Assembly: GCF_900105835.1 (NCBI RefSeq)
Contig: NZ_LT629783.1
Location: 4,920,501 to 4,984,500, forward strand
Direction of reading: 5' to 3'
Source of the DNA: Pseudomonas fragi
GTDB taxonomy: Bacteria > Pseudomonadota > Gammaproteobacteria > Pseudomonadales > Pseudomonadaceae
Length of the DNA: 64,000 nt
This document shows positions 9,302-21,467 of this stretch, one piece after another (position 1 is the stretch's first letter; each line of letters begins with the position of its first letter). The translations under genes were made by a program, and so were the position numbers. The notes under the pieces are model-generated. The model searched no databases. It was not told the DNA's origin and saw only the letters and a program-made list of their open reading frames with translations.

Positions 9302-11155
9302 TCAGACCGCTACCAACACGATGGCGCCCATGACCAGTACAGCACCGGCGGCCATGGATGCAGCGTACCAACGCAGTTGACCGGTTTCGCTGCGGCTCAG
9401 GGCGTTATGCCCGGCCTTGGCCATCTTCGGGATCAAACCAATGGTCTGGTCCAGAGGATCTTTGGCCAGCAGGCGGCAGATCAACAGGTACGGTTTGACG
9501 AACAGTTTGTCGTACAGCCAGTCGAAGCCCCAGGCAGCGAACCACCAGGCCGACAGGAAGCGACCGATGCCGCTGTTGGCAACTGCAGTTACAAAGCGAC
9601 GCTTGCCCAGGTACAGCAGGGCAGCGAGCAGGATACCGGCCAGGGCGATGGCACCCGAGGCGATTTCCAGGCTGTGCTTGGCTTCACCGCCAGCATGGCC
9701 AACGCTTTGTGGCAGTACACCGGCCAGTGGCGGGGTGATCATGGCGCCGATAAAGGTCGACAGTACGATCAGCACGCTCAATGGCAGCCAGTAGGTTACG
9801 CCGTGGCCCGCATGCGCTTCAGTCTTGGCTTCACCGTGGAACGTGACGAAGATCAGGCGGAAGGTGTACAGCGAGGTCATGAACGCGCCCACAAGGCCGG
9901 CGTACAACAGTTCGTTGTTACCGCTGGCGAAGGCTTCCCAGAGGATTTCGTCCTTGGAGTAGAAACCGGCCGTCAGCAATGGCAAGGCGGACAGCGCCGC
10001 GCCACCGACGATAAAGCTGGCGTAGGCCAGTGGCAGTTTTTTCCACAGGCCGCCCATCTTGAAGATGTTCTGCTCGTGATGGCAGGCAACGATTACCGCA
10101 CCGGATGCAAGGAACAGCAGGGCCTTGAAGAACGCGTGGGTCATCAGGTGGAAAATCGCGCCGTCCCAGGCACCCACGCCCAATGCCAGGAACATGTAGC
10201 CGATCTGGCTCATGGTCGAGTAGGCAAGGATACGCTTGATGTCGGTTTGTACCAGTGCAGCAAAACCGGCCAGGACCAGGGTCACACCGCCGACGATGCC
10301 CACCAGGTGCAGCACTTCAGGAGCCAGGGTGAACAGGCCGTGGGTACGGGCAATCAGGTACACACCGGCGGTTACCATGGTTGCGGCGTGGATCAGTGCC
10401 GAAACCGGAGTAGGGCCGGCCATCGCGTCTGCCAACCAGGTTTGCAGCGGCAGTTGTGCGGATTTACCGACAGCACCACCCAGCAGCATCAGGGTTGCCA
10501 GCACGATCCAGAAATCACCGGCTTGGAACTTCTGCGGTGCCAGTACCAGCAGTTCCTTGATGTTCAGCGTGCCCAGTTGCTGGAACAGGATAAACAGGCC
10601 GATGGCCAGGAACACGTCGCCGACGCGGGTCACGATAAAGGCCTTGAGTGCCGCATTGCCGTTGTTGCGGTTGCTGTAGTAGAAACCGATTAACAGGTAC
10701 GAGCACAGGCCCACGCCTTCCCAGCCGAAGTACACGAACAGCAGGTTATCGGCCAGGATCAGGAACAGCATGCTGGCGATAAACAGGTTGGTGTAGGCAA
10801 AGAAACGCGAGTAGCCGTCTTCACCGCGCATGTACCACGAGGCGAAGACGTGGATCAGAAAGCCCACGCCGACCACCACGCCGAGCATGGTGACCGACAG
10901 GCCGTCCAGGTGCAGGGCGAAGTTGGGCTTGAAGCCTTCTACCGAGATCCACTGCCACAGTACTTGCGTGTACTCGCCACCCGGTGGCGGTGCGACATTG
11001 AATTGCCAGATCACAAACGCGGCCACAATGGCCGACAGGCCGATGGAGCCGACGCCGATCAGCGCCGAGAGGTTCTCGCTGAAGCGTCCACGGGAGAACG
11101 ACAGCAGCAAAAAGCCGATCAGGGGGAATACGAAAGTCAGAAAGAGAAGGTTCAT
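9302..11155 (-). CDS. nuoL: NADH-quinone oxidoreductase subunit L
   Basis: Largest and most distal antiporter-like subunit of complex I, 617 residues, the usual length. It has about 16 membrane segments and, near the C-terminus, the long lateral helix region (about residues 510-590) that runs along the membrane arm. Conserved segments are [20 protein letters not shown] (with the key glutamate), [20 protein letters not shown] and [17 protein letters not shown]. The start codon overlaps the nuoK stop by 4 bp, indicating translational coupling. Confidence 0.96.
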   Translation of the reverse strand: MNLLFLTFVFPLIGFLLLSFSRGRFSENLSALIGVGSIGLSAIVAAFVIWQFNVAPPPGGEYTQVLWQWISVEGFKPNFALHLDGLSVTMLGVVVGVGFLIHVFASWYMRGEDGYSRFFAYTNLFIASMLFLILADNLLFVYFGWEGVGLCSYLLIGFYYSNRNNGNAALKAFIVTRVGDVFLAIGLFILFQQLGTLNIKELLVLAPQKFQAGDFWIVLATLMLLGGAVGKSAQLPLQTWLADAMAGPTPVSALIHAATMVTAGVYLIARTHGLFTLAPEVLHLVGIVGGVTLVLAGFAALVQTDIKRILAYSTMSQIGYMFLALGVGAWDGAIFHLMTHAFFKALLFLASGAVIVACHHEQNIFKMGGLWKKLPLAYASFIVGGAALSALPLLTAGFYSKDEILWEAFASGNNELLYAGLVGAFMTSLYTFRLIFVTFHGEAKTEAHAGHGVTYWLPLSVLIVLSTFIGAMITPPLAGVLPQSVGHAGGEAKHSLEIASGAIALAGILLAALLYLGKRRFVTAVANSGIGRFLSAWWFAAWGFDWLYDKLFVKPYLLICRLLAKDPLDQTIGLIPKMAKAGHNALSRSETGQLRWYAASMAAGAVLVMGAIVLVAV

Positions 11156-11460
11156 CCGCGCATCTCACTGGCAGCATCGATATCAAGCGTATGGAAGCGG
11201 CGATACAGCTGCAGCAGGATCGCCAGGCCAATACTGGCCTCGGCGGCTGCCAGGGTGATCACCAGGATGAACATCACTTGTCCATCCGGCTGCGCCCAGC
11301 GTGCACCGGCAACGATGAAAGCCAGTGCCGCGGCGTTCATCATGATTTCCAGACTCATCAATACGAAGAGAATGTTGCGACGTACCATCAGGCCAACCAG
11401 ACCGAGGCAGAACAGGATGCCGGCAACGGCCAAACCATGTTCGAGAGGTATTCCTGGCAT
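11152..11460 (-). CDS. nuoK: NADH-quinone oxidoreductase subunit K
   Basis: Small membrane subunit of complex I (102 residues, three transmembrane helices), homologous to MrpC/mitochondrial ND4L. The second helix carries the conserved glutamate in [18 protein letters not shown] and the third carries another in [12 protein letters not shown]; both belong to the proton path. The start lies one base after the nuoJ stop and the end overlaps nuoL by 4 bp. Confidence 0.95.
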   Translation of the reverse strand: MPGIPLEHGLAVAGILFCLGLVGLMVRRNILFVLMSLEIMMNAAALAFIVAGARWAQPDGQVMFILVITLAAAEASIGLAILLQLYRRFHTLDIDAASEMRG

Positions 11461-11461
11461 G

Positions 11462-11965
11462 TTATTGCTCCTTCGCCTCAGTACGGCCCAAGTGGAACGC
11501 CGTCACAGCTGCAGCAAGCAGCAGCATCGAGGCGAGTTCGACCACCAGCAGATACGGGCCGAACAGGCTGATGCCCACGGCTTTTGCATCGATGGTGGTT
11601 TGACCGATTGGCGCACCGCTCGGGTGAGCGAACAGCACGTACAACAGTTCGGCCAACAGGATGGCGGACAGAATGCTCGGCCCGATCCAGATGCCCGGCT
11701 TGAGCCAGTGGCGTTCTTGCGTCACCGAGGCGGGCCCCTGGTTGAGCATCATCACCACGAACACAAACAGCACCATGATGGCACCGGCGTAGGCGATCAC
11801 TTCGAGCACACCGGCAAAGGGTGCGCCCAGGCTAAAGAACGTCATCGCCACGGCAATCAGCGAAATAATCAGGTAGAGCAGGGCGTGCACAGGGTTGGTG
11901 TTGGTGATCACGCGTAGCGTGGACACGACAGCGACACCCGATGCGAAATAGAAAGCGAATTCCAT
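11462..11965 (-). CDS. nuoJ: NADH-quinone oxidoreductase subunit J
   Basis: Membrane subunit of complex I (167 residues, five hydrophobic segments), homologous to mitochondrial ND6. The third helix region [20 protein letters not shown] has the conserved tyrosine and glycine of the pi-bulge helix that moves during catalysis. It is tightly packed between nuoI (9-bp gap) and nuoK. Confidence 0.95.
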   Translation of the reverse strand: MEFAFYFASGVAVVSTLRVITNTNPVHALLYLIISLIAVAMTFFSLGAPFAGVLEVIAYAGAIMVLFVFVVMMLNQGPASVTQERHWLKPGIWIGPSILSAILLAELLYVLFAHPSGAPIGQTTIDAKAVGISLFGPYLLVVELASMLLLAAAVTAFHLGRTEAKEQ

Positions 11966-11974
11966 CGTTCTTCC

Positions 11975-12523
11975 TTAAGGCAGCAAGCTCTTCACGTTGA
12001 TCGGCTCGGCTTCGTTCTGGGCAGCACCTTTCGGCTTGCCTTCAACGGCCATACCCGCAACACGATAGAAGTTGTAATCAGGGTTCTTACCGGGACCGGA
12101 GATCAGCAGATCTTCTTTCTCGTACACCAGATCCTGACGTTTGAACTCGGCCATCTCGAAATCCGGTGTCAGCTGGATCGCGGTGGTCGGGCAGGCTTCC
12201 TCACACAGGCCGCAAAAAATGCAGCGTGAGAAGTTGATGCGGAAGAACTCCGGGTACCAACGGCCATCTTCGGTTTCGGCTTTTTGCAGCGAGATGCAGC
12301 CTACCGGGCACGCCACGGCGCACAGGTTACAGGCTACACAACGCTCTTCGCCGTCCGGGTCACGGGTCAGGACAATCCGGCCACGGTAGCGCGGCGGCAG
12401 GTACACCGGTTCTTCCGGGTACTGCAGCGTGTCACGCTTGCGGAAGGCATGGCCAAACACCATCACCAAGCTGCGAAGCTGGGTGTAGGTGCCATGCACG
12501 ATGTCAAACAGATACTTGAACAT
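11975..12523 (-). CDS. nuoI: NADH-quinone oxidoreductase subunit I
   Basis: Peripheral-arm subunit that carries two [4Fe-4S] clusters (N6a and N6b) and passes electrons from NuoG to NuoB. Both ferredoxin motifs are visible: [15 protein letters not shown] and [17 protein letters not shown]. The protein has 182 residues, the usual length. It lies 12 bp after nuoH. Confidence 0.96.
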   Translation of the reverse strand: MFKYLFDIVHGTYTQLRSLVMVFGHAFRKRDTLQYPEEPVYLPPRYRGRIVLTRDPDGEERCVACNLCAVACPVGCISLQKAETEDGRWYPEFFRINFSRCIFCGLCEEACPTTAIQLTPDFEMAEFKRQDLVYEKEDLLISGPGKNPDYNFYRVAGMAVEGKPKGAAQNEAEPINVKSLLP

Positions 12524-12535
12524 GGGTCTCTATCC

Positions 12536-13543
12536 TCACTGAACCGCGCCGGCAGGCGTGTTCAACAACACGACTGCGGCGGTCACCAGCAGATTGATCA
12601 GGGTCAGCGGCAGGCAGAACTTCCAGCTGAAGTCCATCACTTGGTCATACCGTGGGCGCGGAATGGAGGCGCGCAGCAGGATGAAGATCATGATGAAAAA
12701 CGCGGTCTTCAGGGCGAACCAGATAAACGGAATCTGTGGCAGCAGACCGAAAGGTCCGTGCCAGCCACCGAAGAACAAAGTCACCAGCAACGCCGAGATC
12801 AACACGATCCCGATGTACTCACCGACGAAGAACATGCCCCATTTCATGCCGGCGTATTCAATGTGGTAACCATCGGCCAGTTCCTGTTCCGCTTCTGGCT
12901 GGTCGAAGGGGTGACGGTGAGTCACGGCCACGCCAGCGATAAAGAAGGTCAGGAAACCGAAGATCTGCGGGATGATGAACCACAGGTTCTGCGCTTGATA
13001 TTCAACGATGTCGCGCATGTTGAACGAGCCAACCTGCACCACGATGCCCATCAGCGCCAGGCCCATGAACACTTCGTAGGACACGGTCTGCGCCGAAGCT
13101 CGCAAGGCACCCAGCAGGGCGAACTTGTTGTTGCTCGACCAGCCTGCGAACAGCACCGCATAGACCGACAGACCGGCCATGGCGAAGAAGAACAGGATAC
13201 CGACGTTCAGATCCGCCACGCCCCAGGTCGGGGTGATCGGGATAATCGCAAAGGCGATCAGCAAGGCACTCATGGCCACAACCGGCGCCAGGGTGAAAAT
13301 CGCCTTGTCGGCAAACGGTGGGGTCCAGTCTTCCTTGAAGAACATCTTGATCATGTCGGCGGCGATCTGGAACGCACCGAACGGGCCCACGCGGTTCGGA
13401 CCGTAACGGTCCTGCCACAGGGCCAGCAGGCGACGTTCCACCCAGCTCAGCAGCGCGCCGCAAACCACTACGGCGAGCAGGATTACCACGGCTTTGACCA
13501 CCGAGATAATCACGTCGATCACTTCAGGCGTAAACCAGGTCAT
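12536..13543 (-). CDS. nuoH: NADH-quinone oxidoreductase subunit H
   Basis: Membrane subunit at the junction of the two arms of complex I; forms much of the quinone chamber. It has 335 residues and eight hydrophobic helices. Family segments [20 protein letters not shown] and [20 protein letters not shown], and the acidic loop [20 protein letters not shown], belong to the quinone and E-channel region. The start overlaps the nuoG stop by 4 bp. Confidence 0.96.
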   Translation of the reverse strand: MTWFTPEVIDVIISVVKAVVILLAVVVCGALLSWVERRLLALWQDRYGPNRVGPFGAFQIAADMIKMFFKEDWTPPFADKAIFTLAPVVAMSALLIAFAIIPITPTWGVADLNVGILFFFAMAGLSVYAVLFAGWSSNNKFALLGALRASAQTVSYEVFMGLALMGIVVQVGSFNMRDIVEYQAQNLWFIIPQIFGFLTFFIAGVAVTHRHPFDQPEAEQELADGYHIEYAGMKWGMFFVGEYIGIVLISALLVTLFFGGWHGPFGLLPQIPFIWFALKTAFFIMIFILLRASIPRPRYDQVMDFSWKFCLPLTLINLLVTAAVVLLNTPAGAVQ

Positions 13544-16254
13544 TGGGCTGCCTCCTGCAAACCGTCAACGGTAAGGCCAAAGATCGCTGGCGGGATACCG
13601 GCCAGGCCTGCTGGCAGTGCCACCAGACCTGCACCCAGCTCTTCATTGATACGCAGTGGCAGACGCAGGGTCACACCGGCAACGTTGAGGCTGAGCAGGG
13701 CGCCATCGTTGACCCCCAGGCGGTCGGCTTCAGACTTGGCCAGGGCGATATAGGCGGCTGGAATGCGTTCTTGAACCGGCGCGGCTTTCGAAGAGTTCTC
13801 TTCGCTGCCCAGCAGGTGGAAGAACGGCACGACTTGCCAGGTGCCGCGAGCCGGGTTGAATGCGCCCGGGATGTTGGCGAACCAGCTCAGCGAATCACCA
13901 GTGCTTTCGATCAGGCGGGTGCCCGGGTCGCCAGCGCGGATATGACCACCCACTTCGTCCTGGAACTTGTTCCACGCTTGTGGCGAGTTCCAGCCCGGCG
14001 ACCAGGCGAACGGCACTTGCTGGCGCGGTTCGACGGAGCCCGAGTAACCTTCCATGGAGAAGGCGAACGCGGTGTCCGGATCTTGCGGGGTACGAGGTTC
14101 GTGCACGCTGATGTTGGCTCGCATGGCAGTACGGCCGCTGTAACGCAGCGGTTCGCGGGCCAGCTTCATGCCCTTGATGCGGAACGCAGCAGACGGCGCG
14201 GCATCAACGATGCGGGCCAGTGCCGGGGTGCTGGCAGCAGTGGCTTGCGTGACGTGGTCGAGCAGGGTCCAGTCAACCGGCTTGTTCAGCAGGGTGCTGC
14301 GCAGTGCATGCAACCAGCGCCAGCCTTCGTGGACCAGGATGCTGGCGTCCAGATAAGTCGGGTCGAACACCTGGAAGAAGCGCTGGGCGCGGCCTTCCTG
14401 GCTGACCAAGGTACCGTCGCCTTCAGCGAAGCTGGCTGCCGGCAGTACCAGATCGGCACGGTCGGTGGTCGCAGTCTTCTGGTGGTCGGCAACGATGACC
14501 ACTTTGGCAGCATCCAGTGCAGCATTGACCTTGACCGCGTCAACCCGGGTGAACAGGTCGTTTTCCAATACCACGATGGCGTCGGCTTTACCGTCGATCA
14601 CCGCTTGCAGGGCTGCGTCTACCGATTCGCCGCCGAGCATGGCCAGGCCGAGGCTGTTGGCTTCCGGCACGACGAGGCTTATGGAACCGGCTTTTTCACG
14701 CAGGTGCAGGGCTTTGGCGATGTTGCCTGCGGCTTCGATCAGGGCCTTGGAGCCCAGGGAAGTACCAGCAATGATCAATGGACGTTTGGCCGCGAGCAGG
14801 GCGTCGGCGATGCGCTTGGCCAGCTCCAGTGCTTCAGCGTCCAGGCCGGCAACGGCAGGGGCGCTGGCGTCGATGGCGTGAGCCACGGCGAAACCGATAC
14901 GGGCCAGGTCATCCGGCGCAGCGTGTACGCATTCTTCAGCCACGTCGTCGAGCTTGGTTTCAGCCAGGGTCGCGATAAACAGCGGGTTCAGCGCGTGCTG
15001 ACCGATGTTTTTCACTGCGGCGTCGAGCCACGGCTGAACGCGCATGGCGTCGGCCATTTCCTCGGCCTTGCCCTTGGTCGATTGACGCACGGACAGCGCC
15101 ATACGGGCGGCGGTCTGGGTCAGGTCTTCACCGAGCACAAACACGGCGTCGTGATCTTCGATCTCGCGCATGTTCGGCACGGGCAGCGGGCTGTCCTTGA
15201 GAACTTGCAGCACCAGGCGGATGCGTTCCAGTTCACCGGCTTCGATACCCGAGTAGAAGTGCTCGGCACCCACCAGTTCGCGCAACGCATAGTTGCTTTC
15301 GAGGCTGGCGCGGGGCGAACCGATACCGACGATGTTGCGGCCGCGCAGCAGGTCAGCGGCTTTATCCAGCGCGTTGTCCAGGCTCAGCTTGGTGCCGTCG
15401 GCCAGCAAAGGCTGACGTGGACGGTCGGTGCGGTTGACGTAGCCATAGCCGAAACGGCCACGGTCACACAGGAAGTACTGGTTGACCGAACCGTTGAAGC
15501 GGTTTTCGATACGACGCAACTCGCCATAACGCTCGCCCGGGCTGATATTGCAGCCGCTGGAGCAACCGTGGCAGATGCTTGGCGCGAATTGCATGTCCCA
15601 CTTGCGGTTGTAGCGCTCGGAGTGGGTTTTGTCGGTAAACACGCCGGTCGGGCAGACTTCGGTGAGGTTGCCCGAGAACTCGCTTTCGAGCACGCCATCT
15701 TCAACGCGACCGAAGTACACGTTGTCGTGGGCGCCGAACACACCGAGGTCAGTGCCGCCCGCGTAGTCTTTATAGAAGCGCACGCAGCGGTAGCAAGCGA
15801 TGCAGCGGTTCATCTCGTGGGAAATGAACGGGCCCAGTTGCTGGTTCTGGTGGGTACGCTTGGTGAAGCGATAACGGCGCTCGTTGTGGCCGGTCATCAC
15901 GGTCATGTCTTGCAGATGGCAGTGACCGCCTTCTTCGCACACAGGGCAGTCGTGCGGGTGGTTGGTCATCAGCCATTCAACGACGCTGGCGCGAAACACT
16001 TTCGCTTCTTCGTCGTCGATGGAAATCCAGCTACCGTCGGTGGCCGGGGTCATGCATGACATGACGATACGACCACGCTTGTCGTTCTCGTCGGTGTACT
16101 GCTTGACGGCGCATTGGCGGCAAGCGCCAACACTGCCCAGGGCAGGGTGCCAGCAGAAATACGGGATATCGAGGCCCAGCGACAGACATGCCTGTAACAG
16201 GTTGTCTGCCCCATCGACTTCGAGATCTTTGCCGTCTACGTGGATAGTGGCCAT
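13540..16254 (-). CDS. nuoG: NADH-quinone oxidoreductase subunit G
   Basis: Large iron-sulfur subunit of the peripheral arm, 904 residues. Cluster motifs appear in order. The [2Fe-2S] site near residues 34-48 is [15 protein letters not shown]. Next are the histidine-ligated cluster region [14 protein letters not shown], the [18 protein letters not shown] [4Fe-4S] site, and the extra CHGCSSGCN site with a distant FLCDRGR cysteine (the N7-type cluster found in some bacteria). The rest is a molybdopterin-oxidoreductase-like fold that binds no molybdenum in complex I. It follows nuoF after a 132-bp gap, the longest in the operon, which contains a perfect hairpin. Confidence 0.96.
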   Translation of the reverse strand: MATIHVDGKDLEVDGADNLLQACLSLGLDIPYFCWHPALGSVGACRQCAVKQYTDENDKRGRIVMSCMTPATDGSWISIDDEEAKVFRASVVEWLMTNHPHDCPVCEEGGHCHLQDMTVMTGHNERRYRFTKRTHQNQQLGPFISHEMNRCIACYRCVRFYKDYAGGTDLGVFGAHDNVYFGRVEDGVLESEFSGNLTEVCPTGVFTDKTHSERYNRKWDMQFAPSICHGCSSGCNISPGERYGELRRIENRFNGSVNQYFLCDRGRFGYGYVNRTDRPRQPLLADGTKLSLDNALDKAADLLRGRNIVGIGSPRASLESNYALRELVGAEHFYSGIEAGELERIRLVLQVLKDSPLPVPNMREIEDHDAVFVLGEDLTQTAARMALSVRQSTKGKAEEMADAMRVQPWLDAAVKNIGQHALNPLFIATLAETKLDDVAEECVHAAPDDLARIGFAVAHAIDASAPAVAGLDAEALELAKRIADALLAAKRPLIIAGTSLGSKALIEAAGNIAKALHLREKAGSISLVVPEANSLGLAMLGGESVDAALQAVIDGKADAIVVLENDLFTRVDAVKVNAALDAAKVVIVADHQKTATTDRADLVLPAASFAEGDGTLVSQEGRAQRFFQVFDPTYLDASILVHEGWRWLHALRSTLLNKPVDWTLLDHVTQATAASTPALARIVDAAPSAAFRIKGMKLAREPLRYSGRTAMRANISVHEPRTPQDPDTAFAFSMEGYSGSVEPRQQVPFAWSPGWNSPQAWNKFQDEVGGHIRAGDPGTRLIESTGDSLSWFANIPGAFNPARGTWQVVPFFHLLGSEENSSKAAPVQERIPAAYIALAKSEADRLGVNDGALLSLNVAGVTLRLPLRINEELGAGLVALPAGLAGIPPAIFGLTVDGLQEAAQ

Positions 16255-16354
16255 GGTTCAAAGGTCTTCGTTGGCCCGGTGTCAGCGGGCGTGGCTAATG
16301 GAATCTTGTTATGCGTTCGAAGCAACCCAGCCTTACGGCGTTATCGAACGATCA

Positions 16355-16376
16355 GAAGGGGGCACGGACCCCCTTC
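16355..16376 (-). promoter_or_regulatory. Intercistronic hairpin between nuoF and nuoG
   Basis: Perfect 8-bp stem GAAGGGGG/CCCCCTTC with a 6-nt loop, starting about 10 bp after the nuoF stop codon and with no T-run. It could stabilise the 3' end of a processed nuoA-F message or cause partial termination; which of these is inference. Confidence 0.6.
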
Positions 16377-16386
16377 ATTCAGAGCG

Positions 16387-17742
16387 TTACGCGCCGATTA
16401 CAATCGGGCGTGCCAGAGGCGGTACACCGGGTTTTGCCTGGGCAATACCGGCTTCGAACTCTGGACGGAAGTACTTGATCGCGCTGCCCAATGGCTCCAC
16501 GGCACCCGGTGCGTGAGCACAGAACGTCTTGCCAGGGCCGAGGAAACCGACCAGACCCAGCAGGGTCTCGATATCGCCGGGCTGACCTTCGCCGTGCTCG
16601 ATCGCCATCAGGAGCTTGACGCTCCACGGCAGACCATCACGGCAAGGGGTGCAGAAACCGCACGACTCACGGGCAAAGAACTGTTCCATGTTGCGCAGCA
16701 ACGAGACCATGTTGACGCTGTCGTCCACGGCCATTGCCAGGCCAGTACCCATACGGGTGCCGACCTTGGCGATGCCACCGGCGTACATTTGTGCGTCCAG
16801 GTGCTCGGGCAACAGGAAGCCGGTACCGGCGCCGCCTGGCTGCCAGCACTTGAGCTTGAAGCCATCGCGCATGCCGCCGGCGTAGTCTTCGAACAGCTCG
16901 CGGGCGGTCACGCCGAATGGCAGTTCCCACAGGCCAGGGTTCTTCACTTTGCCGGAGAAGCCCATCAGCTTGGTGCCGTGGTCTTCGCTGCCTTCGCGGG
17001 CGAGGGATTTGTACCAGTCAACGCCGTTGCCGATGATGGCCGGTACGTTGCACAAGGTTTCGACGTTGTTCACGCAGGTCGGCTTGCCCCATACGCCCAC
17101 AGCGGCCGGGAACGGCGGCTTGGAGCGCGGGTTGGCGCGACGGCCTTCGAGGGAGTTGATCAGTGCGGTTTCTTCACCGCAGATATAACGCCCGGCACCG
17201 GTGTGCACGAACAGCTCGAAGTCAAAGCCCGAACCGAGGATGTTCTTGCCCAGCAGGCCGGCGGCCTTGGCTTCTTCCACGGCGCGGCGCAGGTGTACGG
17301 CCGCAGTGGTGTATTCGCCACGCAGGAAGATATAGCCACGGTAGGTTTTCAGCGCGCGGGCACTGATCAGCATGCCTTCGATCAGCAGATGGGGCAGTTG
17401 CTCCATCAGCATGCGGTCTTTCCAGGTGTTGGGCTCCATTTCATCGGCGTTACACAGCAGGTAACGGATGTTCATGGATTCGTCTTTGGGCATCAGCCCC
17501 CACTTCACGCCCGTCGGGAAGCCGGCACCGCCACGACCCTTGAGGCCGGCGTCTTTCACGGTCTGGACGATATCGTCCTGGGCCATGTCGGCGAAGGCCT
17601 TGCGTGCGGCGGCGTAGCCGTCCTTGGCCTGGTACTCGTCGAGCCATACCGGCTCGCCGTCCTCACGCAGACGCCAGGTCAGGGGGTGGGTTTCTGCCGA
17701 ACGCTTGATCAGGTTGGCAGGGCCGAAAGAAGTCAGGCTCAT
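16387..17742 (-). CDS. nuoF: NADH-quinone oxidoreductase subunit F
   Basis: NADH-binding, FMN-containing subunit where electrons enter complex I (451 residues). The glycine-rich NADH/FMN site [17 protein letters not shown] is near residues 68-84. Further FMN-site residues lie in [17 protein letters not shown], and the N3 [4Fe-4S] cluster motif is [12 protein letters not shown] with the distant cysteine in [12 protein letters not shown]. The start overlaps the nuoE stop by 4 bp, as expected for the NuoE-NuoF pair. Confidence 0.96.
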   Translation of the reverse strand: MSLTSFGPANLIKRSAETHPLTWRLREDGEPVWLDEYQAKDGYAAARKAFADMAQDDIVQTVKDAGLKGRGGAGFPTGVKWGLMPKDESMNIRYLLCNADEMEPNTWKDRMLMEQLPHLLIEGMLISARALKTYRGYIFLRGEYTTAAVHLRRAVEEAKAAGLLGKNILGSGFDFELFVHTGAGRYICGEETALINSLEGRRANPRSKPPFPAAVGVWGKPTCVNNVETLCNVPAIIGNGVDWYKSLAREGSEDHGTKLMGFSGKVKNPGLWELPFGVTARELFEDYAGGMRDGFKLKCWQPGGAGTGFLLPEHLDAQMYAGGIAKVGTRMGTGLAMAVDDSVNMVSLLRNMEQFFARESCGFCTPCRDGLPWSVKLLMAIEHGEGQPGDIETLLGLVGFLGPGKTFCAHAPGAVEPLGSAIKYFRPEFEAGIAQAKPGVPPLARPIVIGA

Positions 17743-18236
17743 GGGTAGGCCTCCAACAACGTGGCGACGCCAGCAGGCTGCACGTCACCGAATGTGTCGT
17801 CGTCGATCATCAACGCCGGCGCCTTGTCGCAGTTACCCAGGCAGCACACCGGCAGCAGCGTGAAGCGGCCGTCTGCAGTGGTCTGGCCGAGGCCGATGCC
17901 CAGCTTGTTCTGGATTTCGCCGACCACGGACTCGTGGCCACCGATGTAGCAGACCATGCTGTCGCACACGCGAATGATGTGGCGGCCAACGGGCTGGCGG
18001 AAGATCTGGCTGTAGAACGTGGCCACGCCTTCAACGTCGCTGGCAGGGATGCCGAGCAGTTCGCCGATGGCGTAAATCGCGCCGTCCGGCACCCAGCCGC
18101 GTTCCTTCTGAACGATCTTCAGGGCTTCGATCGACGCTGCGCGTGGATCTTCGTAGTGATGCATCTCGTGCTCGATGGCCGAGCGCTCGGTTTCGCTCAG
18201 GGCGAAACGGTCTGTCTGGATAAGCGTGCTGTTCAT
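17739..18236 (-). CDS. nuoE: NADH-quinone oxidoreductase subunit E
   Basis: Thioredoxin-fold subunit with the off-pathway [2Fe-2S] cluster N1a (165 residues). The four cysteine ligands are visible in [11 protein letters not shown] and [13 protein letters not shown]. An N-terminal helical part (about residues 15-75) packs on NuoF. The start is 2 bp after the nuoCD stop. Confidence 0.95.
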   Translation of the reverse strand: MNSTLIQTDRFALSETERSAIEHEMHHYEDPRAASIEALKIVQKERGWVPDGAIYAIGELLGIPASDVEGVATFYSQIFRQPVGRHIIRVCDSMVCYIGGHESVVGEIQNKLGIGLGQTTADGRFTLLPVCCLGNCDKAPALMIDDDTFGDVQPAGVATLLEAYP

Positions 18237-18238
18237 GC

Positions 18239-20023
18239 TTAGCGGTCCACGTCGGCCATAACGAAATCGATACTACCCAGGTACGCAATCAAGTCCGCGA
18301 CCATTTCGCCTTTGATCACCGAAGGGATCTGCTGCAGGTGCGGGAAGCTTGGGGTACGAATCCGGGTGCGGTAGCTCATGGTGCCGCCATCGCTCGTCAG
18401 GTAATAACTGTTGATGCCCTTGGTCGCTTCGATCATCTGGAAGGATTCGTTGGCCGGCATCACCGGGCCCCACGAAACTTGCAGGAAGTGCGTGATCAAG
18501 GTCTCGATATGCTGCAACGTGCGTTCTTTAGGCGGCGGCGTGGTCAGCGGGTGATCCGCCTTGTACGGGCCGGCCGGCATGTTGCGCATGCACTGCTCGA
18601 TGATTTTCAGGCTCTGGCGCATTTCTTCGACGCGCACGATGCAACGATCGTAGGCGTCGCCGTTGGCCGCCAGCGGGACTTCGAATTCGAAGTTCTCGTA
18701 GCCGGAGTACGGGCGCGCTTTACGGATATCGAAGTCGCAACCGGTGGAACGCAGGCCGGCACCGGTGACGCCCCATTCCAGGGCCTCTTTGGTGTTGTAG
18801 GCGGCAACGCCGATGGTACGACCACGCAGGATGCTGTTGTCCAGAGCGGCTTTCTGGTACTCGTCCAGACGCTTGGGCATCCAGTCGATGAATTCCTTGA
18901 CCAGACGATCCCAGCCGTTTGGCAGGTCGTGGGCAACGCCACCGATGCGGTACCAGGCCGGGTGCAGACGGAAACCGGTAATGGCCTCGATCACTTTGTA
19001 AGCGCGCTGACGGTCGGTGAAGGTGAAGAACACCGGGGTCATGGCGCCCACGTCCTGGATGTAAGTACCCAGGAACAGCAGGTGGCTGGTGATACGGAAG
19101 AACTCGGCCATCATGATGCGGATGGTGTCGACGCGGTCCGGTACCTTGATCCCGGCGAGTTTCTCGACCGAAAGCACATACGGCAGGTTGTTCATCACGC
19201 CGCCGAGGTAATCGATACGGTCGGTGTACGGGATGAAGCTGTGCCAGGACTGGCGCTCAGCCATTTTTTCGGCACCACGGTGGTGGTAGCCGACGTCAGG
19301 CACGCAGTCGACGATCTCTTCACCGTCCAGCTGCAGGATGATGCGGAAGGCACCGTGGGCCGAAGGGTGGTTCGGACCCAGGTTGAGGAACATGTAGTCC
19401 TCGTTTTCGCCGGAACGCTTCATGCCCCAGTCTTCAGGACGGAAACGTGCGGCTTCCTCTTCCAGCTGCACCTTGGCCAGGGTCAGGCTGTACGGGTCGA
19501 ACTCGGTGGCGCGGGCCGGGAAGTCCTTGCGCAGCGGGTGACCTTCCCAGGTCGGCGGCATCATGATGCGCGACAGGTGCGGGTGACCTTTGAAGTCGAT
19601 GCCGAACATGTCCCAGACTTCGCGCTCGTACCAGTTGGCGTTCGGCCAGATACCGGTCACGGTAGGGACGCTCAGGTCTTTTTCGGACAGGGCCACCTTG
19701 ATCATCACGTCGCTGTTACGTTCCAGCGACATCAGGTGATAGAAGACGGTGAAGTCTGCACCCGATGGCAAGCCCTGACGCTTGGTGCGCAGACGTTCGT
19801 CCACACCGTGCAGGTCATAGAGCATGACGTAGGGTTTTGGCAGGTTGCGCAGGAAGGTCAGTACTTCGACCAGTTTTGCGCGGGTAACCCAAAGCACCGG
19901 CATGCCGGTGCGCGTGGCCTGGGCGGTGAACGCCTCGGGGCCAAAACGGGTGTTGAGTTCGACAACCACATCTTGGTCGTCAGCCTTGTAAGGCGGGATG
20001 TACAGAGCGGAGCCTGCAGTCAT
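18239..20023 (-). CDS. nuoC: NADH-quinone oxidoreductase subunit C/D fusion
   Basis: Fused NuoC-NuoD protein of 594 residues (nuoCD), the arrangement found in gammaproteobacteria. The NuoC domain spans about residues 1-190 with the signature [19 protein letters not shown]. The NuoD domain follows from about 205 and contains the quinone-site segments [14 protein letters not shown] and [20 protein letters not shown]. NuoD is related to the large subunit of NiFe hydrogenases but binds quinone with His/Tyr residues. It starts 74 bp after nuoB. Confidence 0.96.
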   Translation of the reverse strand: MTAGSALYIPPYKADDQDVVVELNTRFGPEAFTAQATRTGMPVLWVTRAKLVEVLTFLRNLPKPYVMLYDLHGVDERLRTKRQGLPSGADFTVFYHLMSLERNSDVMIKVALSEKDLSVPTVTGIWPNANWYEREVWDMFGIDFKGHPHLSRIMMPPTWEGHPLRKDFPARATEFDPYSLTLAKVQLEEEAARFRPEDWGMKRSGENEDYMFLNLGPNHPSAHGAFRIILQLDGEEIVDCVPDVGYHHRGAEKMAERQSWHSFIPYTDRIDYLGGVMNNLPYVLSVEKLAGIKVPDRVDTIRIMMAEFFRITSHLLFLGTYIQDVGAMTPVFFTFTDRQRAYKVIEAITGFRLHPAWYRIGGVAHDLPNGWDRLVKEFIDWMPKRLDEYQKAALDNSILRGRTIGVAAYNTKEALEWGVTGAGLRSTGCDFDIRKARPYSGYENFEFEVPLAANGDAYDRCIVRVEEMRQSLKIIEQCMRNMPAGPYKADHPLTTPPPKERTLQHIETLITHFLQVSWGPVMPANESFQMIEATKGINSYYLTSDGGTMSYRTRIRTPSFPHLQQIPSVIKGEMVADLIAYLGSIDFVMADVDR

Positions 20024-20097
20024 GGTTTTTTATCGCTTTCGGTCAACGTAAAGAATGAAGCCAGTGATTCGTTCTATTGATTAGAAACGGCGCTGGA

Positions 20098-20772
20098 TCA
20101 GACTTCGTCGGGGCTGCGCAGGTTGGTTACCTGAATACGCTGTTCGCGGCGCTGTTCCTTTTGCGATGGCATCTCGGCGCGATACACGCCTTGTTCGCCA
20201 ACGACCCAGGAAAGTGGGCGACGCTCCTGGCCAATCGACTCTTGCAAGAGCATCAAGCCTTGCAGGAAAGCCTCCGGGCGGGGTGGGCAGCCTGGCACGT
20301 AAACGTCCACGGGCAGGAACTTGTCGACCCCTTGAACCACGGAGTAGATGTCGTACATGCCACCGGAGTTGGCGCAAGAACCCATGGAGATGACCCATTT
20401 CGGTTCAAGCATTTGCTCATAGAGGCGCTGAATGATCGGCGCCATCTTGATGAAGCAGGTACCGGCAATAACCATGAAATCCGCCTGACGCGGCGATGCC
20501 CGGATCACTTCGGCGCCGAAGCGCGCGATGTCGTGGGGCGCCGTGAAGGCGGTGGTCATTTCCACGTAGCAGCACGACAGGCCGAAGTTGTACGGCCACA
20601 GGGAGTTTTTACGCCCCCAGTTGACCGTGCCGTTCAGCACGTCTTCGAGCTTGCCCATGAAGATGTTTTTGTGGACTTGATCTTCTAACGGATCGGCAAC
20701 GGTTTCCCGTGTGCCGATCGGGTATTGCTCGTTAGGAGCATCCGGGTCGATCCTGGTGAGTTCGTATTGCAT
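20098..20772 (-). CDS. nuoB: NADH-quinone oxidoreductase subunit B
   Basis: Subunit carrying the terminal [4Fe-4S] cluster N2 that reduces quinone (224 residues). Ligands lie in [11 protein letters not shown] (adjacent cysteines), [12 protein letters not shown] and [19 protein letters not shown] two codons upstream is also in frame, but the ATG at 20772 ([14 protein letters not shown]) has GAGG at a good distance and matches the usual start of Pseudomonas NuoB. Confidence 0.96.
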   Translation of the reverse strand: MQYELTRIDPDAPNEQYPIGTRETVADPLEDQVHKNIFMGKLEDVLNGTVNWGRKNSLWPYNFGLSCCYVEMTTAFTAPHDIARFGAEVIRASPRQADFMVIAGTCFIKMAPIIQRLYEQMLEPKWVISMGSCANSGGMYDIYSVVQGVDKFLPVDVYVPGCPPRPEAFLQGLMLLQESIGQERRPLSWVVGEQGVYRAEMPSQKEQRREQRIQVTNLRSPDEV

Positions 20773-20782
20773 TGCCAAAGCC

Positions 20783-21196
20783 TCATTGTTTCAGCTTGGC
20801 CTGCCGCTTACGACGAGCTTCCGGTGCCCAATCAAGAGCACCCACCCGAAATAGGTAGACAAGGCCTGCCAACAGAATTGCTATGAAAACGAGAGCTTCG
20901 ACGAATCCGGTCCAGCCGCTTTCGCGAACAGACACAGACCATGCAAAGAGAAAGAGGGCTTCGATATCGAAGATCACGAACAGCATCGCGACCAGATAGA
21001 ATTTGGCTGAGAGCCGCAAGCGGGCGCCACCGGTAGGTAGCATGCCGGACTCGAACGGTTCGTTTTTGCTGCGTCCCCAGGCTTTTGACCCGAGAAGGCT
21101 GGAGACACCGAGCATGAAGGCACAGAGGCCGACAACGCCGAGAAGGAAAATGGCAAAGCCCCAGTTGTGGGCTATGAGTCCTGTCGCTTCGGGCAT
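20783..21196 (-). CDS. nuoA: NADH-quinone oxidoreductase subunit A
   Basis: First gene of the nuo operon; three-helix membrane subunit at the junction of the two arms (137 residues). The loop and second helix contain [20 protein letters not shown] and [14 protein letters not shown], with the conserved acidic residues of the family. The C-terminal tail is basic ([11 protein letters not shown]). The operon's promoter must lie in the AT-rich region upstream (21197-21630). Confidence 0.94.
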   Translation of the reverse strand: MPEATGLIAHNWGFAIFLLGVVGLCAFMLGVSSLLGSKAWGRSKNEPFESGMLPTGGARLRLSAKFYLVAMLFVIFDIEALFLFAWSVSVRESGWTGFVEALVFIAILLAGLVYLFRVGALDWAPEARRKRQAKLKQ

Positions 21197-21448
21197 GCTG
21201 GAAATCCTTAACAGAGAGCAAAGGTCTCTGAGCTAGAAAAGGTAATAAAGCAGTGACGTTATGTCGCAGTGCTATTGATTGCCGGGATTTTATGGCTAAA
21301 CACCCAGCAAGTAAATTTTCTAAGATGAATTAATTCAGTCCTTTAGTTGTAGAACCTCCATCAATATCTATGCAGGCCTTGTACTGTGGGCGTTACAGCG
21401 TTTTTCGGTGTTTGTTTTTCGGGGCTCATGTATTCAACAAAAGCAACT
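21197..21448. other. AT-rich upstream region of the nuo operon
   Basis: No gene seen. The stretch is richer in A+T than its surroundings and should contain the nuo promoter(s) and a leader of up to 250 nt; I could not single out one convincing -35/-10 pair. Confidence 0.5.
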
Positions 21449-21467
21449 CGTAATGATAATTAATATC
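21449..21467. promoter_or_regulatory. Fur-box-like sequence upstream of nuoA
   Basis: CGTAATGATAATTAATATC matches 15 of the 19 positions of the classical Fur consensus. It lies about 250 bp upstream of nuoA. It could link complex I, an iron-rich enzyme, to iron supply, or be a chance match in AT-rich DNA. Confidence 0.4.

Noticed and set aside
13543..16059. Very long open frames antisense to nuoG and to the other nuo genes
   Set aside because: Their protein sequences are low-complexity, rich in His, Gln, Arg and Gly, without family features. They are frame shadows of high-G+C coding DNA with strong third-position bias.
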